Positions 1 to 8,706 of a stretch of DNA of 64,000 nucleotides are shown here, in pieces. This DNA comes from Alteromonadaceae bacterium XY-R5 (GTDB lineage: Bacteria; Pseudomonadota; Gammaproteobacteria; Enterobacterales; Alteromonadaceae). Below the pieces are notes generated by a model, which did no database searches, was not told the DNA's origin, and saw nothing but the letters and a program-made list of their open reading frames with translations. The stretch covers positions 124,001-188,000 of the forward strand of contig LXWE01000001.1 in assembly GCA_001660395.1 (NCBI GenBank), given 5' to 3'. Numbering within the stretch: position 1 is the first letter of the stretch; the number at the start of each line of letters is the position of its first letter. A program made the position numbers and the translations under genes.

Positions 1-1
1 T

Positions 2-397
2 ATGGGCGGCCACGGCGCGCTGGTGGTGGGATTGCGCAATCCAGAGCGTTATGCCTCGATCAGTGCCTTTAGCCCCATCACTAACCCAATCAATGTGCCC
101 TGGGGTGAAAAGGCCTTAGGTCACTATTTAGGTGCGAATATAGACAGCTGGAAAGCCTACGATGCCTGTGAATTGGTAAGCAAAGCTACGCAGCACCTGC
201 CGATATTAATTGATCAAGGGGATGCTGACAGCTTTTTAGCCGAACAACTAACGCCTCAGGCATTAACGGTTGCCGCGGCTAAAGCTGGCTATCCGCTTAC
301 ACTGCGTATGCAGTCTGGTTATGACCACAGCTACTATTTCATTGCCAGTTTTGTCGATGACCATCTGCGCTTTCATGCCGAGTATTTGAATCGCTGA
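2..397 (+). CDS. fghA: S-formylglutathione hydrolase (esterase D family), C-terminal part
   Basis: This is the C-terminal 131 residues of an enzyme of about 280 residues; the start lies left of the window and the first Met is internal. The fragment opens with MGGHGAL, the second half of the GxSMGG nucleophile elbow of the esterase D / S-formylglutathione hydrolase family. The catalytic Asp is probably in DQGDADSFL and the catalytic His in GYDHSYYF. The family hydrolyses S-formylglutathione to formate and glutathione in cytosolic formaldehyde detoxification. The partner alcohol dehydrogenase, if adjacent, is outside the window. A strong hairpin terminator follows immediately. Confidence 0.9.
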   Translation: MGGHGALVVGLRNPERYASISAFSPITNPINVPWGEKALGHYLGANIDSWKAYDACELVSKATQHLPILIDQGDADSFLAEQLTPQALTVAAAKAGYPLTLRMQSGYDHSYYFIASFVDDHLRFHAEYLNR

Positions 398-404
398 TCC
401 AACC

Positions 405-431
405 AAAAGCGGACTATATGTCCGCTTTTTT
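405..431. terminator. Bidirectional rho-independent terminator
   Basis: AAAAGCGGAC and GTCCGCTTTT are perfect arms around a TATAT loop, followed by a T run on the + strand and an A run on the other side. It sits between the converging hydrolase and lipoprotein genes and can serve both. Confidence 0.85.
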
Positions 432-436
432 CACGC

Positions 437-925
437 CTATTTCTGGCTGGTACCTTCGTCCTTTGTGGATGTATCACCCTGGCCTGAATCGGGCTTAGCC
501 GCCGCTTTTTCCTCAGGGGCCTGTAAGCTTTCTCGCAACGCCTTATCCTGTTCTCTTGTGAGCGGATAAATTTTATTGATATAACATTTAAAGGTTTGGT
601 TTCCGGGGGCGAATACGGCATCAAATCCGGCACTCAAGGAATAGCTTTGACGCTGGTATACTGCCAGTGTGGGTGAATATCCCAACTCTGAACAGCGCAT
701 GGTCAATTTAACTAGATAGGGTTTAAAAGGCGATGTACGTAAAATCAGGTATTGATCCGTCAGGGCTGTCCAACCGTCGAGTTGAAATGCAGTGATCGAC
801 TTTTTATCCTCTAGTTTTTGATCAGTAATAAAACTGCTGATAGCGTCTGTTTTTTGCTGTTCGGTTAACTGGTTCGATGCACAACCGGCCAGCAGTATCA
901 CACATAAAGTCATCCAATATTTCAT
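437..925 (-). CDS. Small lipoprotein, DUF6491-like
   Basis: This is a 162-residue protein with a lipoprotein signal peptide: MKYWMTLCVILLAGC ends in a good lipobox (LAGC), so the mature protein should begin at Cys15. The middle part (ITAFQLDGW, DQYLILRTSPFKPYLVKL, then a Cys) resembles the DUF6491 family of small gammaproteobacterial lipoproteins; I assign this from memory of the pattern. The last 30 residues are charged and low in complexity (Ala/Lys/Glu/Asp/Ser). It is a single gene ending at the shared terminator. The cellular role is unknown. Confidence 0.7.
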   Translation of the reverse strand: MKYWMTLCVILLAGCASNQLTEQQKTDAISSFITDQKLEDKKSITAFQLDGWTALTDQYLILRTSPFKPYLVKLTMRCSELGYSPTLAVYQRQSYSLSAGFDAVFAPGNQTFKCYINKIYPLTREQDKALRESLQAPEEKAAAKPDSGQGDTSTKDEGTSQK

Positions 926-1180
926 CTTTGCACTCCCGGATCATCTCTGTAATGATCTTGTCTGATGCTGAAATTTTCCACAGGTTCCCGAACATGGAGT
1001 AAAAGCGCCACTTTTTACACTCCTTTACATCTTACAAAGCCTGCAGGTCATTATCAGGTTTTCGTTATGTTCCAACGTGAAGCAACTACTTGGTAAATTC
1101 AACCAAAAGTCTAGGTTATTTGAGTAGAAACTTTCCATACAATAACCGTAACGATTTTAAGGAATTACAGTAGTCTAAAA

Positions 1181-2779
1181 TTGTATTCTGTAACTAACAC
1201 AGCCGTTGAAGTAGCAGTGAAACATTTCAAAAATGAGATCCGTAAAATCCGTCTGACCCAAACGCTGCGGAGAAAAGCGCGACGCGACCTGCTTGTGGCA
1301 CTGATTGCCGTGACCTTGCTGACCGCGATTTCATTTGTATTTGAACTGGATGTACTGGAAAGCCTGTATACCTTTACCCGTTCTCATGAAGACCTGGAAG
1401 TAGATGAAATCTTAATCGTCTTTTTGTGGGTCGGTCTCGCGGGATCGCTGTATGCGGTCCGCCGCATGAAAGACATCAAACGGCTGAATCAGGAAATTGC
1501 CACCTACGCCTTTATCGACCCGATTACCAGCCTGCCAAACCGATCTCTGGCGATAGAACGCCTGCAACAAAAACTGGCTGCAGCACAACGGCAACAACAC
1601 CAGTTTGCGGTAGTATTTATTGATTTTGACCACTTTAAACGTATCAACGATACCTATGGTCATAGTGAAGGCGACATCCTGATTCGAGCTGTGGGCCAGC
1701 GCCTGCGCGGGGCTGTGCGTAAAAGCGATACTTTAGGCCGTCTGGGCGGCGACGAGTTTCTTATTATCCTCGATGTTAAAAATGAGCATGACCTTATGCC
1801 AGCCCTGTTACGTCTGGAAGCTGTGCAACATAAGCCATTTGAACTCTCCGAGAATCAGGTCAATTTAACCTTTAGTATCGGCGTTTCTTTATTTCCCAAT
1901 GATGGCGCAACTGCGGAAGCACTGCTAAAAGCAGCGGATACCGCGATGTATCGTTCTAAACAACTCAGAAACGGCCAACACGCGTTTTATACCACCGAAA
2001 TGGGAGAACTGCTTAACCTACGCTACCAGTTTGAATCGAGTATCAAAACAGCCATAGAGCGGGACGAATTTTTTCTGGAATACCAACCCCAATACAGTAT
2101 CCACAGCCAACTGGTAAGCGGATATGAAGCCTTTATCCGCTGGAATCGAGAAGGAGTTGTTATTCCGCCGGCGGACTTTATTGGGGTCGCCGAAGAAACC
2201 GGCCTGATTGAGCAACTTGGTTTTTGGACGATCAAAACGGCATTGGCAGAAGCCAAACAATTTTTACAGCCAGGTCAAACGCTGGCGATCAACATTTCTT
2301 CGCGACAACTCAAAGCGCTGAATTTTGCTGATAAAGTACAAAAATATCTGAGCAAACTAAATTTTGACCCAGCACAATTAGAGCTTGAGCTGACAGAAAC
2401 AACCCTTTCAAATGAGACTCCGCAAAGTAAAGCCAATCTGATGGCATTGCATGAATTGGGAATAAAAATCGCGATTGACGATTTTGGCAGTGGCTATTCC
2501 TGTCTGAGTCGCTTGCGCGAATTACCCGTATCGCGGATAAAAATCGATAAAATTTTTATAAACCACCTGGGCAAATCCAATATCGATGATCAAATGGTTA
2601 GCTGTATCCTGTCTATGTCTCAAAATCTTGGCTTAGAGGTAGTTGCAGAAGGCGTAGAAACCGAGCTGCAGCTGAAAAAGCTGCAGCAAATTAACTGTAC
2701 CTATGCTCAGGGATATTTTTTCAATCATCCCATGAATTTAAATGCGCTTATGCGTAGCAACAGGTTGTCTCAATACTGA
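1181..2779 (+). CDS. Membrane-bound GGDEF-EAL cyclic-di-GMP protein
   Basis: The protein has 532 residues. Two predicted membrane helices (about 36-55 and 77-92) are followed by a GGDEF domain (about 105-275) and an EAL domain (about 282-525). The diguanylate cyclase signature GGDEF is intact at 189-193, and an RxxD inhibitory site (R180-D183) lies five residues before it. In the EAL domain the signature reads EAF (316-318) followed by IRW, while ELTET, DDFGSGYS, KIDK, EGVE and the QGYFF end are kept. The protein could therefore make and degrade c-di-GMP, with phosphodiesterase activity possibly altered. The TTG start is uncertain: AAGGAA lies rather far upstream and GTG at 1217 is an alternative. 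No sensory domain is visible. Confidence 0.9.
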   Translation: MYSVTNTAVEVAVKHFKNEIRKIRLTQTLRRKARRDLLVALIAVTLLTAISFVFELDVLESLYTFTRSHEDLEVDEILIVFLWVGLAGSLYAVRRMKDIKRLNQEIATYAFIDPITSLPNRSLAIERLQQKLAAAQRQQHQFAVVFIDFDHFKRINDTYGHSEGDILIRAVGQRLRGAVRKSDTLGRLGGDEFLIILDVKNEHDLMPALLRLEAVQHKPFELSENQVNLTFSIGVSLFPNDGATAEALLKAADTAMYRSKQLRNGQHAFYTTEMGELLNLRYQFESSIKTAIERDEFFLEYQPQYSIHSQLVSGYEAFIRWNREGVVIPPADFIGVAEETGLIEQLGFWTIKTALAEAKQFLQPGQTLAINISSRQLKALNFADKVQKYLSKLNFDPAQLELELTETTLSNETPQSKANLMALHELGIKIAIDDFGSGYSCLSRLRELPVSRIKIDKIFINHLGKSNIDDQMVSCILSMSQNLGLEVVAEGVETELQLKKLQQINCTYAQGYFFNHPMNLNALMRSNRLSQY

Positions 2780-2804
2780 CGCCTGGCGCATGTTAGACGG
2801 GGCT

Positions 2805-3485
2805 TTAAAACGAGAACGTTCTGGCAATCGTGAATAACACTTTGGTGTCACCGTAAGTCTCTAAATCTGTGCCTTGAACGCCCAAGCTAAAATCAAACCC
2901 TTGGTAGCTGTACATCCCAGTCACTTGCCAATGAATATAGTTTTTATCACCCGGCTCCCATTCCCATTTGTCCCCATCCAGGCTTTGAGACTGGTCGATT
3001 CCAACGAGCAAGTCGATCTCATGAGGTAAATTAAACGTGTGATTAGCCATGGCAATGACGTGCCCCACACCGGTGCCAAAATAATCCCACGAATACCAAA
3101 AATTGATGTCAGTACCGCCATAATTCCACTTCATATAGGCTTCCGGGTAATTGCCATCCGAACTATACCCTGCGCCGTGATAGGTGTATTGGGCGATGCC
3201 CACATCCAGGTTCACACCATTGTCAAAGCTGGTGTAATACCCAGCATAAACGTCCCACTCAAGATTGGTGTCATCACCGAAGTCGACATTCGACGCCCAG
3301 GTGCCTGCATAAAAGCCATTGTCACCTGCCCAGTCAATACTGCCTTGAATTGCGGGACCTTCATCTGTTTGACTCACGCCATTAAAAAGATAATCGCTGA
3401 CGCCTGTGACGGTTGCGCTCCAGTTTGCTGAAGCCACGCCGGAGAAAAGATACAGCGACAGAGCGGCTAAGTAAGTTTTATTCAT
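2805..3485 (-). CDS. TorF family putative porin
   Basis: The protein has 226 residues with a signal peptide (cleavage probably after VASA). The mature part is rich in aromatic residues and alternating beta strands and ends in Phe (ARTFSF), as outer-membrane barrels do. The opening NWSATVTGVSDYLFNGVSQT matches the TorF / TIGR02001 family of small Alteromonadales porins. It lies 63 bp downstream of the BCCT transporter gene on the same strand, so it may provide outer-membrane passage for the choline/betaine substrates. That link is inferred from position only. Confidence 0.8.
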   Translation of the reverse strand: MNKTYLAALSLYLFSGVASANWSATVTGVSDYLFNGVSQTDEGPAIQGSIDWAGDNGFYAGTWASNVDFGDDTNLEWDVYAGYYTSFDNGVNLDVGIAQYTYHGAGYSSDGNYPEAYMKWNYGGTDINFWYSWDYFGTGVGHVIAMANHTFNLPHEIDLLVGIDQSQSLDGDKWEWEPGDKNYIHWQVTGMYSYQGFDFSLGVQGTDLETYGDTKVLFTIARTFSF

Positions 3486-3548
3486 AGTTACATCCTACAT
3501 TAGTCTGCGGGATTACCCGCAGACTGTTGAGTGTGCTGAAGAAGAAAA

Positions 3549-4766
3549 TTAATGCACAGATTCGATTTTTTTGAAGTCCACATCAATGTCGTAGTCTTCG
3601 GCCTTTATCGCCCTAACCGAACGCATCTTGTTTAAGAAAATATAGCCTACGGCACTGAAAAAGATGCCGATAACTAACGCGCCAACCCATTGGATTTGCA
3701 AAAAATCCAGTTTGAAGAGTAAGGTCAGTACCGATAACGCAGCGAAATTCAGTAACCAGTAGTTACGTTTGCCGAGGCGTTCTACGGTCAAATTGAGGTT
3801 ATCTGTGTACAGGCGAATCAATGAATCTAGTGAGTTGATCACAAAGGTCACCCCGACAATCACCATGGCGATGTTTTCAAGGCCGGTGGTGGCCAGATCA
3901 TGCTTGTAATAGAAATACAGAAGCGAAAACCAAATGGCGATGGGAATAGACGGAAATACCATCATCGCACCCAACACCTGCCAGGTTTTCAAACCGCCGA
4001 CAAAACGCGAGGTAAACTGGCCAATCATGATCGACCAAGCAAACCACCAAAACAGGTAAAATTGATGGTAATCGTTCAGTGGTAGTACGAAGGATTCCAT
4101 ATGAGAGAAATAGCCCCCCACCAAACCCAGCGTTAAGAAATAATCACTGATGGCATTGGTATCAAAAATAAAGGCACCCACCCACATAAAGGCGATCAAG
4201 GCGAAAAACATCCAGGTACTCGACAAGCTCAATACCCGTACGTATTTCAAATCGGTACTGGAATACACCGCCAACCCAATGACCAGCCCAACCACCAAAT
4301 AAAAGGTAGGTAAGACGCTTTCGCCGTCACCTAATTCAGGTAAATACCACGGCAAATTCGCCAGCAATAAATAGGCGGTAAAGGCACAGGTACCGATAAT
4401 CACGATGTTATTGACCCACTTCACCAGCGGGATCTCAAAGAACTTCACTTTTGGCTCAATCACACAAAAGTAGAAACAGGTTAAAAAGTAGAAACTCCAG
4501 ATATAAAAGCCCCAAAAGCCAAACTCAATGGCCAATGGATTGGTAAAGGCATACTCCGGACTTGCCGAGGTATCGGCATAGCCGCTGAATTCGGTCAGCG
4601 GAAACATGATCAGGCCAACATCTAAGCCTGAGGTGAACAGAATCGCAATAAAGGTGAATGCCCGAACCGGCGTTACTCCGTTACATTGCAAATTTCCCCA
4701 TCGCATCAGGATGAAGAGAATGGCGGCAATTGTCAGTATAATTCCCGCGCTTAACCACAGTGTCAT
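3549..4766 (-). CDS. BCCT-like choline/betaine transporter, short form
   Basis: This is a 405-residue polytopic inner-membrane protein with about ten to twelve hydrophobic segments. The stretch FWWFAWSIMIGQFTSRFVGG resembles the conserved helix 8 region of the betaine-choline-carnitine (BCCT) transporters, whose usual length is 500-700 residues. This is therefore a short or divergent member and lacks the long cytosolic termini used for osmosensing. It lies 170 bp downstream of betA and should import choline or a related quaternary amine. The start ATG at 4766 follows an AGGAGGTAA-like ribosome site. Confidence 0.72.
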   Translation of the reverse strand: MTLWLSAGIILTIAAILFILMRWGNLQCNGVTPVRAFTFIAILFTSGLDVGLIMFPLTEFSGYADTSASPEYAFTNPLAIEFGFWGFYIWSFYFLTCFYFCVIEPKVKFFEIPLVKWVNNIVIIGTCAFTAYLLLANLPWYLPELGDGESVLPTFYLVVGLVIGLAVYSSTDLKYVRVLSLSSTWMFFALIAFMWVGAFIFDTNAISDYFLTLGLVGGYFSHMESFVLPLNDYHQFYLFWWFAWSIMIGQFTSRFVGGLKTWQVLGAMMVFPSIPIAIWFSLLYFYYKHDLATTGLENIAMVIVGVTFVINSLDSLIRLYTDNLNLTVERLGKRNYWLLNFAALSVLTLLFKLDFLQIQWVGALVIGIFFSAVGYIFLNKMRSVRAIKAEDYDIDVDFKKIESVH

Positions 4767-4936
4767 CTTTACCTCCTACCTTATTAGGTTGGTACTGCGT
4801 GTGCTGGGTTAAAACGTCCCCTTCCCCAAATCTTTGCTGTGCCCCTGATAACAGGAGAACAGCAAACACCACTTCAGGAAGCGGTTGAAGTGCTGCCAAT
4901 GGCCAATACCCTAGGCAGCTTTGAAGTGTAAAAGCG

Positions 4937-6616
4937 TTATACGCTGCGCTTTGCCTCGTGGCTTCGCTGTTGCGCTTGCCAGTTCGCTTCAAGATGCACT
5001 TCGGCATCGCTGGCAGCTAAAGGCGCTTTGCCCAAAATTAAATCTGCGGCACGCTCGGCCACCATAATGGTGGGGGCGTTCAAGTTGCCGTTTGGAATGG
5101 TTGGGAAGACAGAGGAGTCCACCACCCGCAAACCCTCAATTTCATGCACTTTGGTGTTCGGGTCGATGACCGCCATGGCATCTGTGCCCATTTTGCAAGA
5201 GCAGGATGGGTGATAAGCACTTTCAACGGATTCACGCACAAAGGCATCAATCTGTTCATCTGTGTGCACCTGTTCACCTGGCTGGATTTCTTCTCCTCGG
5301 TAATCATCCAGCGCTGGCTGATTGATGATTTCACGGGTCAGACGCACGCAAGCGCGGAAGCCTTCGATGTCTTCTTTGGCTTGCAGATAATTAAACTGAA
5401 TTTGCGGAGGTTGTTTCGGATCTGCCGATTGCACCTTGATCCAACCCCGGCTTTTCGGCTTGTTATGGCCAATATGTACCTGAAACCCGTGGCCATCAAA
5501 GGCCGAGCGGCCGTCGTAGCGCATCGCGGCAGGTAAAAAATGGTACTGTAAATCCGGCCATTCCACGCCCTTATCTGAACGGATAAAGCCACACGACTCA
5601 AAGTGATTGGTGGCCCCTAAGCCGTCTTTAAACAACAGCCAACGTGCGCCAATTAAGCCTTTGCTAATAAGCCCCAATTTGCCGTTTAAAGTAATGGGCT
5701 GTTTGCATTTGAACTGGAAGTAAAATTCCAGATGGTCTTGTAGGTTTTGCCCTACCCCGGGCAAATGGTGTTGGGTTTTAATGCCTGCTTTGGCCAGCAC
5801 CGCTTGGTCGCCAATGCCCGAAAGCTGCAACAAGTGTGGTGAGCCCACCGAGCCAGCACTTAAAATCACTTCTTTGTTAGCACTAACCTGTTGCACCTTG
5901 CCCTTTACCTCAAAGGCAACGCCAGTGGCTTTTTTCTCTTCCAGCAACACTTTATGTACCAGTGCTCCGGTGATCACCGTCAGATTTTTACGCTGCATGG
6001 CCGGGCGCAAATAGGCATTGGCCGTCGACCAACGCACGCCATTTTTCACCGTCATATGCATCGGCCCAAAGCCTTCCTGCTGACGGCCGTTATAATCGGC
6101 TGTGTGCAGGTAACCCGCGTCTACGCCCGCATCCACAAAGGCTTGATACAGCGGGTTTTGCATATTGTTACCGTTATTGGTGGCAAGCGGTCCATTGTCG
6201 CCGCGGTAGTCGTCGCCACCGAAGGCCCACGTTTCGGCCTTTTTGAAATAGGGTAAGCAGCTGGCATAATTCCAGCCTTCGGCTCCTTCTTGCTCCCATT
6301 CATCAAAGTCTTTGGCATGACCACGTACGTACACCATGCCATTAATCGACGATGAGCCGCCCAATACTTTGCCGCGCGGGCAATGCATCACGCGATTATT
6401 CAAATAAGGTTCCGGTTGGGTATGAAACTGCCACGCGTATTTGTCGGTATTCATGGGAATCGACAGCGCCGTCGGCATCTGGATAAAGATGCTTTTATCC
6501 GAGCCGCCGGTTTCCAACAGCAAGACGGAATGCTCACCACTTTCGGTTAAACGATTGGCCAGCACACAACCTGCAGAGCCAGCGCCGACGATAATGTAAT
6601 CATATTCGGTTTGCAT
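4937..6616 (-). CDS. betA: Choline dehydrogenase (GMC oxidoreductase)
   Basis: This FAD enzyme of the glucose-methanol-choline family oxidises choline to betaine aldehyde at the inner membrane. The ADP-binding motif GAGSAG is near residues 11-16, the GMC signature [12 protein letters not shown] follows, and the C-terminal active-site region contains [12 protein letters not shown] and [12 protein letters not shown] with the catalytic His/Asn pair. I start at the ATG at 6616 because AAGGAGG lies six bases upstream; a GTG directly before it is less likely. The length of 559 is normal for BetA. The gene is eleven bases from betB and surely co-transcribed with it. Confidence 0.95.
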   Translation of the reverse strand: MQTEYDYIIVGAGSAGCVLANRLTESGEHSVLLLETGGSDKSIFIQMPTALSIPMNTDKYAWQFHTQPEPYLNNRVMHCPRGKVLGGSSSINGMVYVRGHAKDFDEWEQEGAEGWNYASCLPYFKKAETWAFGGDDYRGDNGPLATNNGNNMQNPLYQAFVDAGVDAGYLHTADYNGRQQEGFGPMHMTVKNGVRWSTANAYLRPAMQRKNLTVITGALVHKVLLEEKKATGVAFEVKGKVQQVSANKEVILSAGSVGSPHLLQLSGIGDQAVLAKAGIKTQHHLPGVGQNLQDHLEFYFQFKCKQPITLNGKLGLISKGLIGARWLLFKDGLGATNHFESCGFIRSDKGVEWPDLQYHFLPAAMRYDGRSAFDGHGFQVHIGHNKPKSRGWIKVQSADPKQPPQIQFNYLQAKEDIEGFRACVRLTREIINQPALDDYRGEEIQPGEQVHTDEQIDAFVRESVESAYHPSCSCKMGTDAMAVIDPNTKVHEIEGLRVVDSSVFPTIPNGNLNAPTIMVAERAADLILGKAPLAASDAEVHLEANWQAQQRSHEAKRSV

Positions 6617-6627
6617 CACAGGCCTCC

Positions 6628-8094
6628 TTAAAACGGGCTTTCCAGCTTATTCATGCCAACGTAAACAGCTTTGATCTGGGTGTAATGTTTTAAGGTTTCG
6701 ATGCCATTTTCACGGCCAATGCCCGACTGCTTGTAACCACCGACTGGCATTTCCGCTGGCGATGCACCGTAGGCGTTGATCCAGCAGATACCGGCGTTAA
6801 TTTGATGAATAACGCGATGGGCACGGCGAATATCCTGCGTAAATACCCCAGCCGCTAACCCTAAGTGAGTATCGTTAGCGCGGCGGATGACTTCTTCTTC
6901 GTCATCAAACACCAATACCGACATAACCGGGCCGAAAATTTCTTCTTTGACAATAGTCATCTCATCGTTGCAGTCGGTAAAAATGGTCGGAGCAACAAAA
7001 TAGCCGTTGGGCGCAGAGGTTGGAGATACTGCATCGCCGCCGGTCACCAAGGTAGCACCTTGTTGTTTACCGCTTTGGATATAACCCAATACCAATTCTT
7101 GATGCTTTTTCGAAATCAGTGCGCCCATATTGGTCTCAGGATCCATCGGATCACCCAAGACAATATTGGCTTCAGTGCGGGCTTTTAGCTGATCCATAAA
7201 AGACGCATAAATACCACGCTGCACAAATACGCGCGTACCGTTGGTACAGACTTCGCCTTGGGTATAGAAGTTGGCCAACATAGCGCCAGACACGGCTTCT
7301 TCCACATCGCTGTCATCAAAAATGATCAGCGGAGACTTGCCACCCAGCTCCATGGTCACGTCTTTTAAGTTACTGGCAGCGGCCGCTGCCATGACTTTTT
7401 TGCCCGTGCCCACTTCACCAGTGAAAGACACTTTCTCAATATCTGGATGCTGGGTTAACCACTGGCCCACTTCGGCAGCACCCTGTACCACGTTGAACAC
7501 ACCCGCAGGCACACCCGCTTCAATAAAGATCTCAGCCAGTTTCAACGCACCTAATGGCGTTTCTTCTGACGGTTTGAAAATCATCACATTACCGCAAGCC
7601 AGCGCAGGTGCAGATTTCCAACACGCGATTTGCAGCGGATAGTTCCAAGCGCCAATCCCAGCACAAATCCCCAGTGGCTCGCGGCGGGTGTAATAAAAAT
7701 CACCGCCTAAATCCTGCTGATTGCCTTCGATAGTGGCAGCAAGGCCTGCAAAAAATTCAATGGAATCGGCACCTGTGACCACGTCCACCACTGACGCTTC
7801 CTGCCACGGCTTGCCCGTGTCTAATACTTCGATGCGGGCCAATTCATCGTTACGTTCACGCAATAAGGCCACCGCTTTTAATAATACGCGGCTGCGCTCA
7901 ACACCTGTCATGGCAGACCATTGGGCAACCCCCTTTTTGGCACTTTCAATGGCGGCTTGCTGAATACGCTCATCAGCCACTTCCACCTGATAGATCACTT
8001 CGTCGGTGGCAGGGTTACGCACGTCGAAGACCTCGTTCGTGGTATTGGCTAAATAGGTTCCGTGGATAAAGTTTTGATAACGGACTAGGGACAT
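6628..8094 (-). CDS. betB: Betaine aldehyde dehydrogenase
   Basis: This 488-residue NAD(P)-dependent aldehyde dehydrogenase converts betaine aldehyde to glycine betaine, an osmoprotectant. Seen in the sequence are the oxyanion Asn in GAWNYPLQ (about N151), the coenzyme loop [10 protein letters not shown], the general base Glu in MELGGKSP (E249) and the nucleophile in [10 protein letters not shown] (C283). The final [11 protein letters not shown] is as in BetB. It is first in a leftward group betB-betA-BCCT transporter-porin. No betI repressor gene is found in the window, so regulation must come from elsewhere. Confidence 0.96.
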   Translation of the reverse strand: MSLVRYQNFIHGTYLANTTNEVFDVRNPATDEVIYQVEVADERIQQAAIESAKKGVAQWSAMTGVERSRVLLKAVALLRERNDELARIEVLDTGKPWQEASVVDVVTGADSIEFFAGLAATIEGNQQDLGGDFYYTRREPLGICAGIGAWNYPLQIACWKSAPALACGNVMIFKPSEETPLGALKLAEIFIEAGVPAGVFNVVQGAAEVGQWLTQHPDIEKVSFTGEVGTGKKVMAAAAASNLKDVTMELGGKSPLIIFDDSDVEEAVSGAMLANFYTQGEVCTNGTRVFVQRGIYASFMDQLKARTEANIVLGDPMDPETNMGALISKKHQELVLGYIQSGKQQGATLVTGGDAVSPTSAPNGYFVAPTIFTDCNDEMTIVKEEIFGPVMSVLVFDDEEEVIRRANDTHLGLAAGVFTQDIRRAHRVIHQINAGICWINAYGASPAEMPVGGYKQSGIGRENGIETLKHYTQIKAVYVGMNKLESPF

Positions 8095-8535
8095 GGCTCA
8101 CCTCAGGCTCAATGGGACAACAAAGATGCAAAGGTACAAACAACACAGCCGGAAATGAAAATGGTCACAGACCTGGAAACACGGCAAGCAGGGTTTGCAT
8201 CTGTTAGAGAACAACACAATAAACAACAGAAAGATCTGCTTTAAACATTCTACTGCGATCATAATGATTAGAAGTCTAATTGTCTAACTATTCAGGAAAA
8301 TCGCCATAAAGCGAGTAGATAGATTACCAAAACCACTAAAATCACGTCAATAAAGGCGCTAACCGACTGTAAAACTATATTGGTTAGATGAATTTATTTA
8401 TCAAACAACAAAAATTAATTCGTTATCTACTTAATTGAAATCTAAGATTATTGCGTTGATAACTGATGAATTTCACCCACATATTGAGATTGCTTCGTGG
8501 ATTAAACAGGATTGATAGCAAGAAAAGAGGGATAT
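8095..8535. promoter_or_regulatory. AT-rich upstream region of betBA
   Basis: This gene-free stretch of about 440 bp upstream of betB is AT-rich between 8240 and 8520 and must hold the leftward bet promoter. I see no clear BetI operator and no ORF worth calling. The region ends at the terminator of the converse transcription unit. Confidence 0.4.
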
Positions 8536-8562
8536 AAAAAAACGCCCGATATAGGCGTTTTT
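8536..8562. terminator. Rho-independent terminator
   Basis: AAAAACGCC and GGCGTTTTT form nine perfect pairs around a seven-base loop, with A/T runs on both sides. It lies about 145 bp past the end of the leftward CocE-type hydrolase gene and probably ends its transcript. Between them (8563-8706) I see only a small CCGGGAAATCCGGG-like hairpin. Confidence 0.75.
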
Positions 8563-8706
8563 AGCATGAATTTATAGGGACTTTACAAACGTCGCGAGCG
8601 CCGGGAAATCCGGGCAAACATCTTCGAGACACCGCAGTTTACAGGTCGTAAATGAGGATGTTGAGAAGACGTTTAACGCCGGGTTCCCAAGCGCAGCAGT
8701 TTGTCA

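Noticed and set aside
5144-7642. Long rightward ORFs opposite betA and betB
   Set aside because: Antisense shadows of well-recognised genes with unlike composition.
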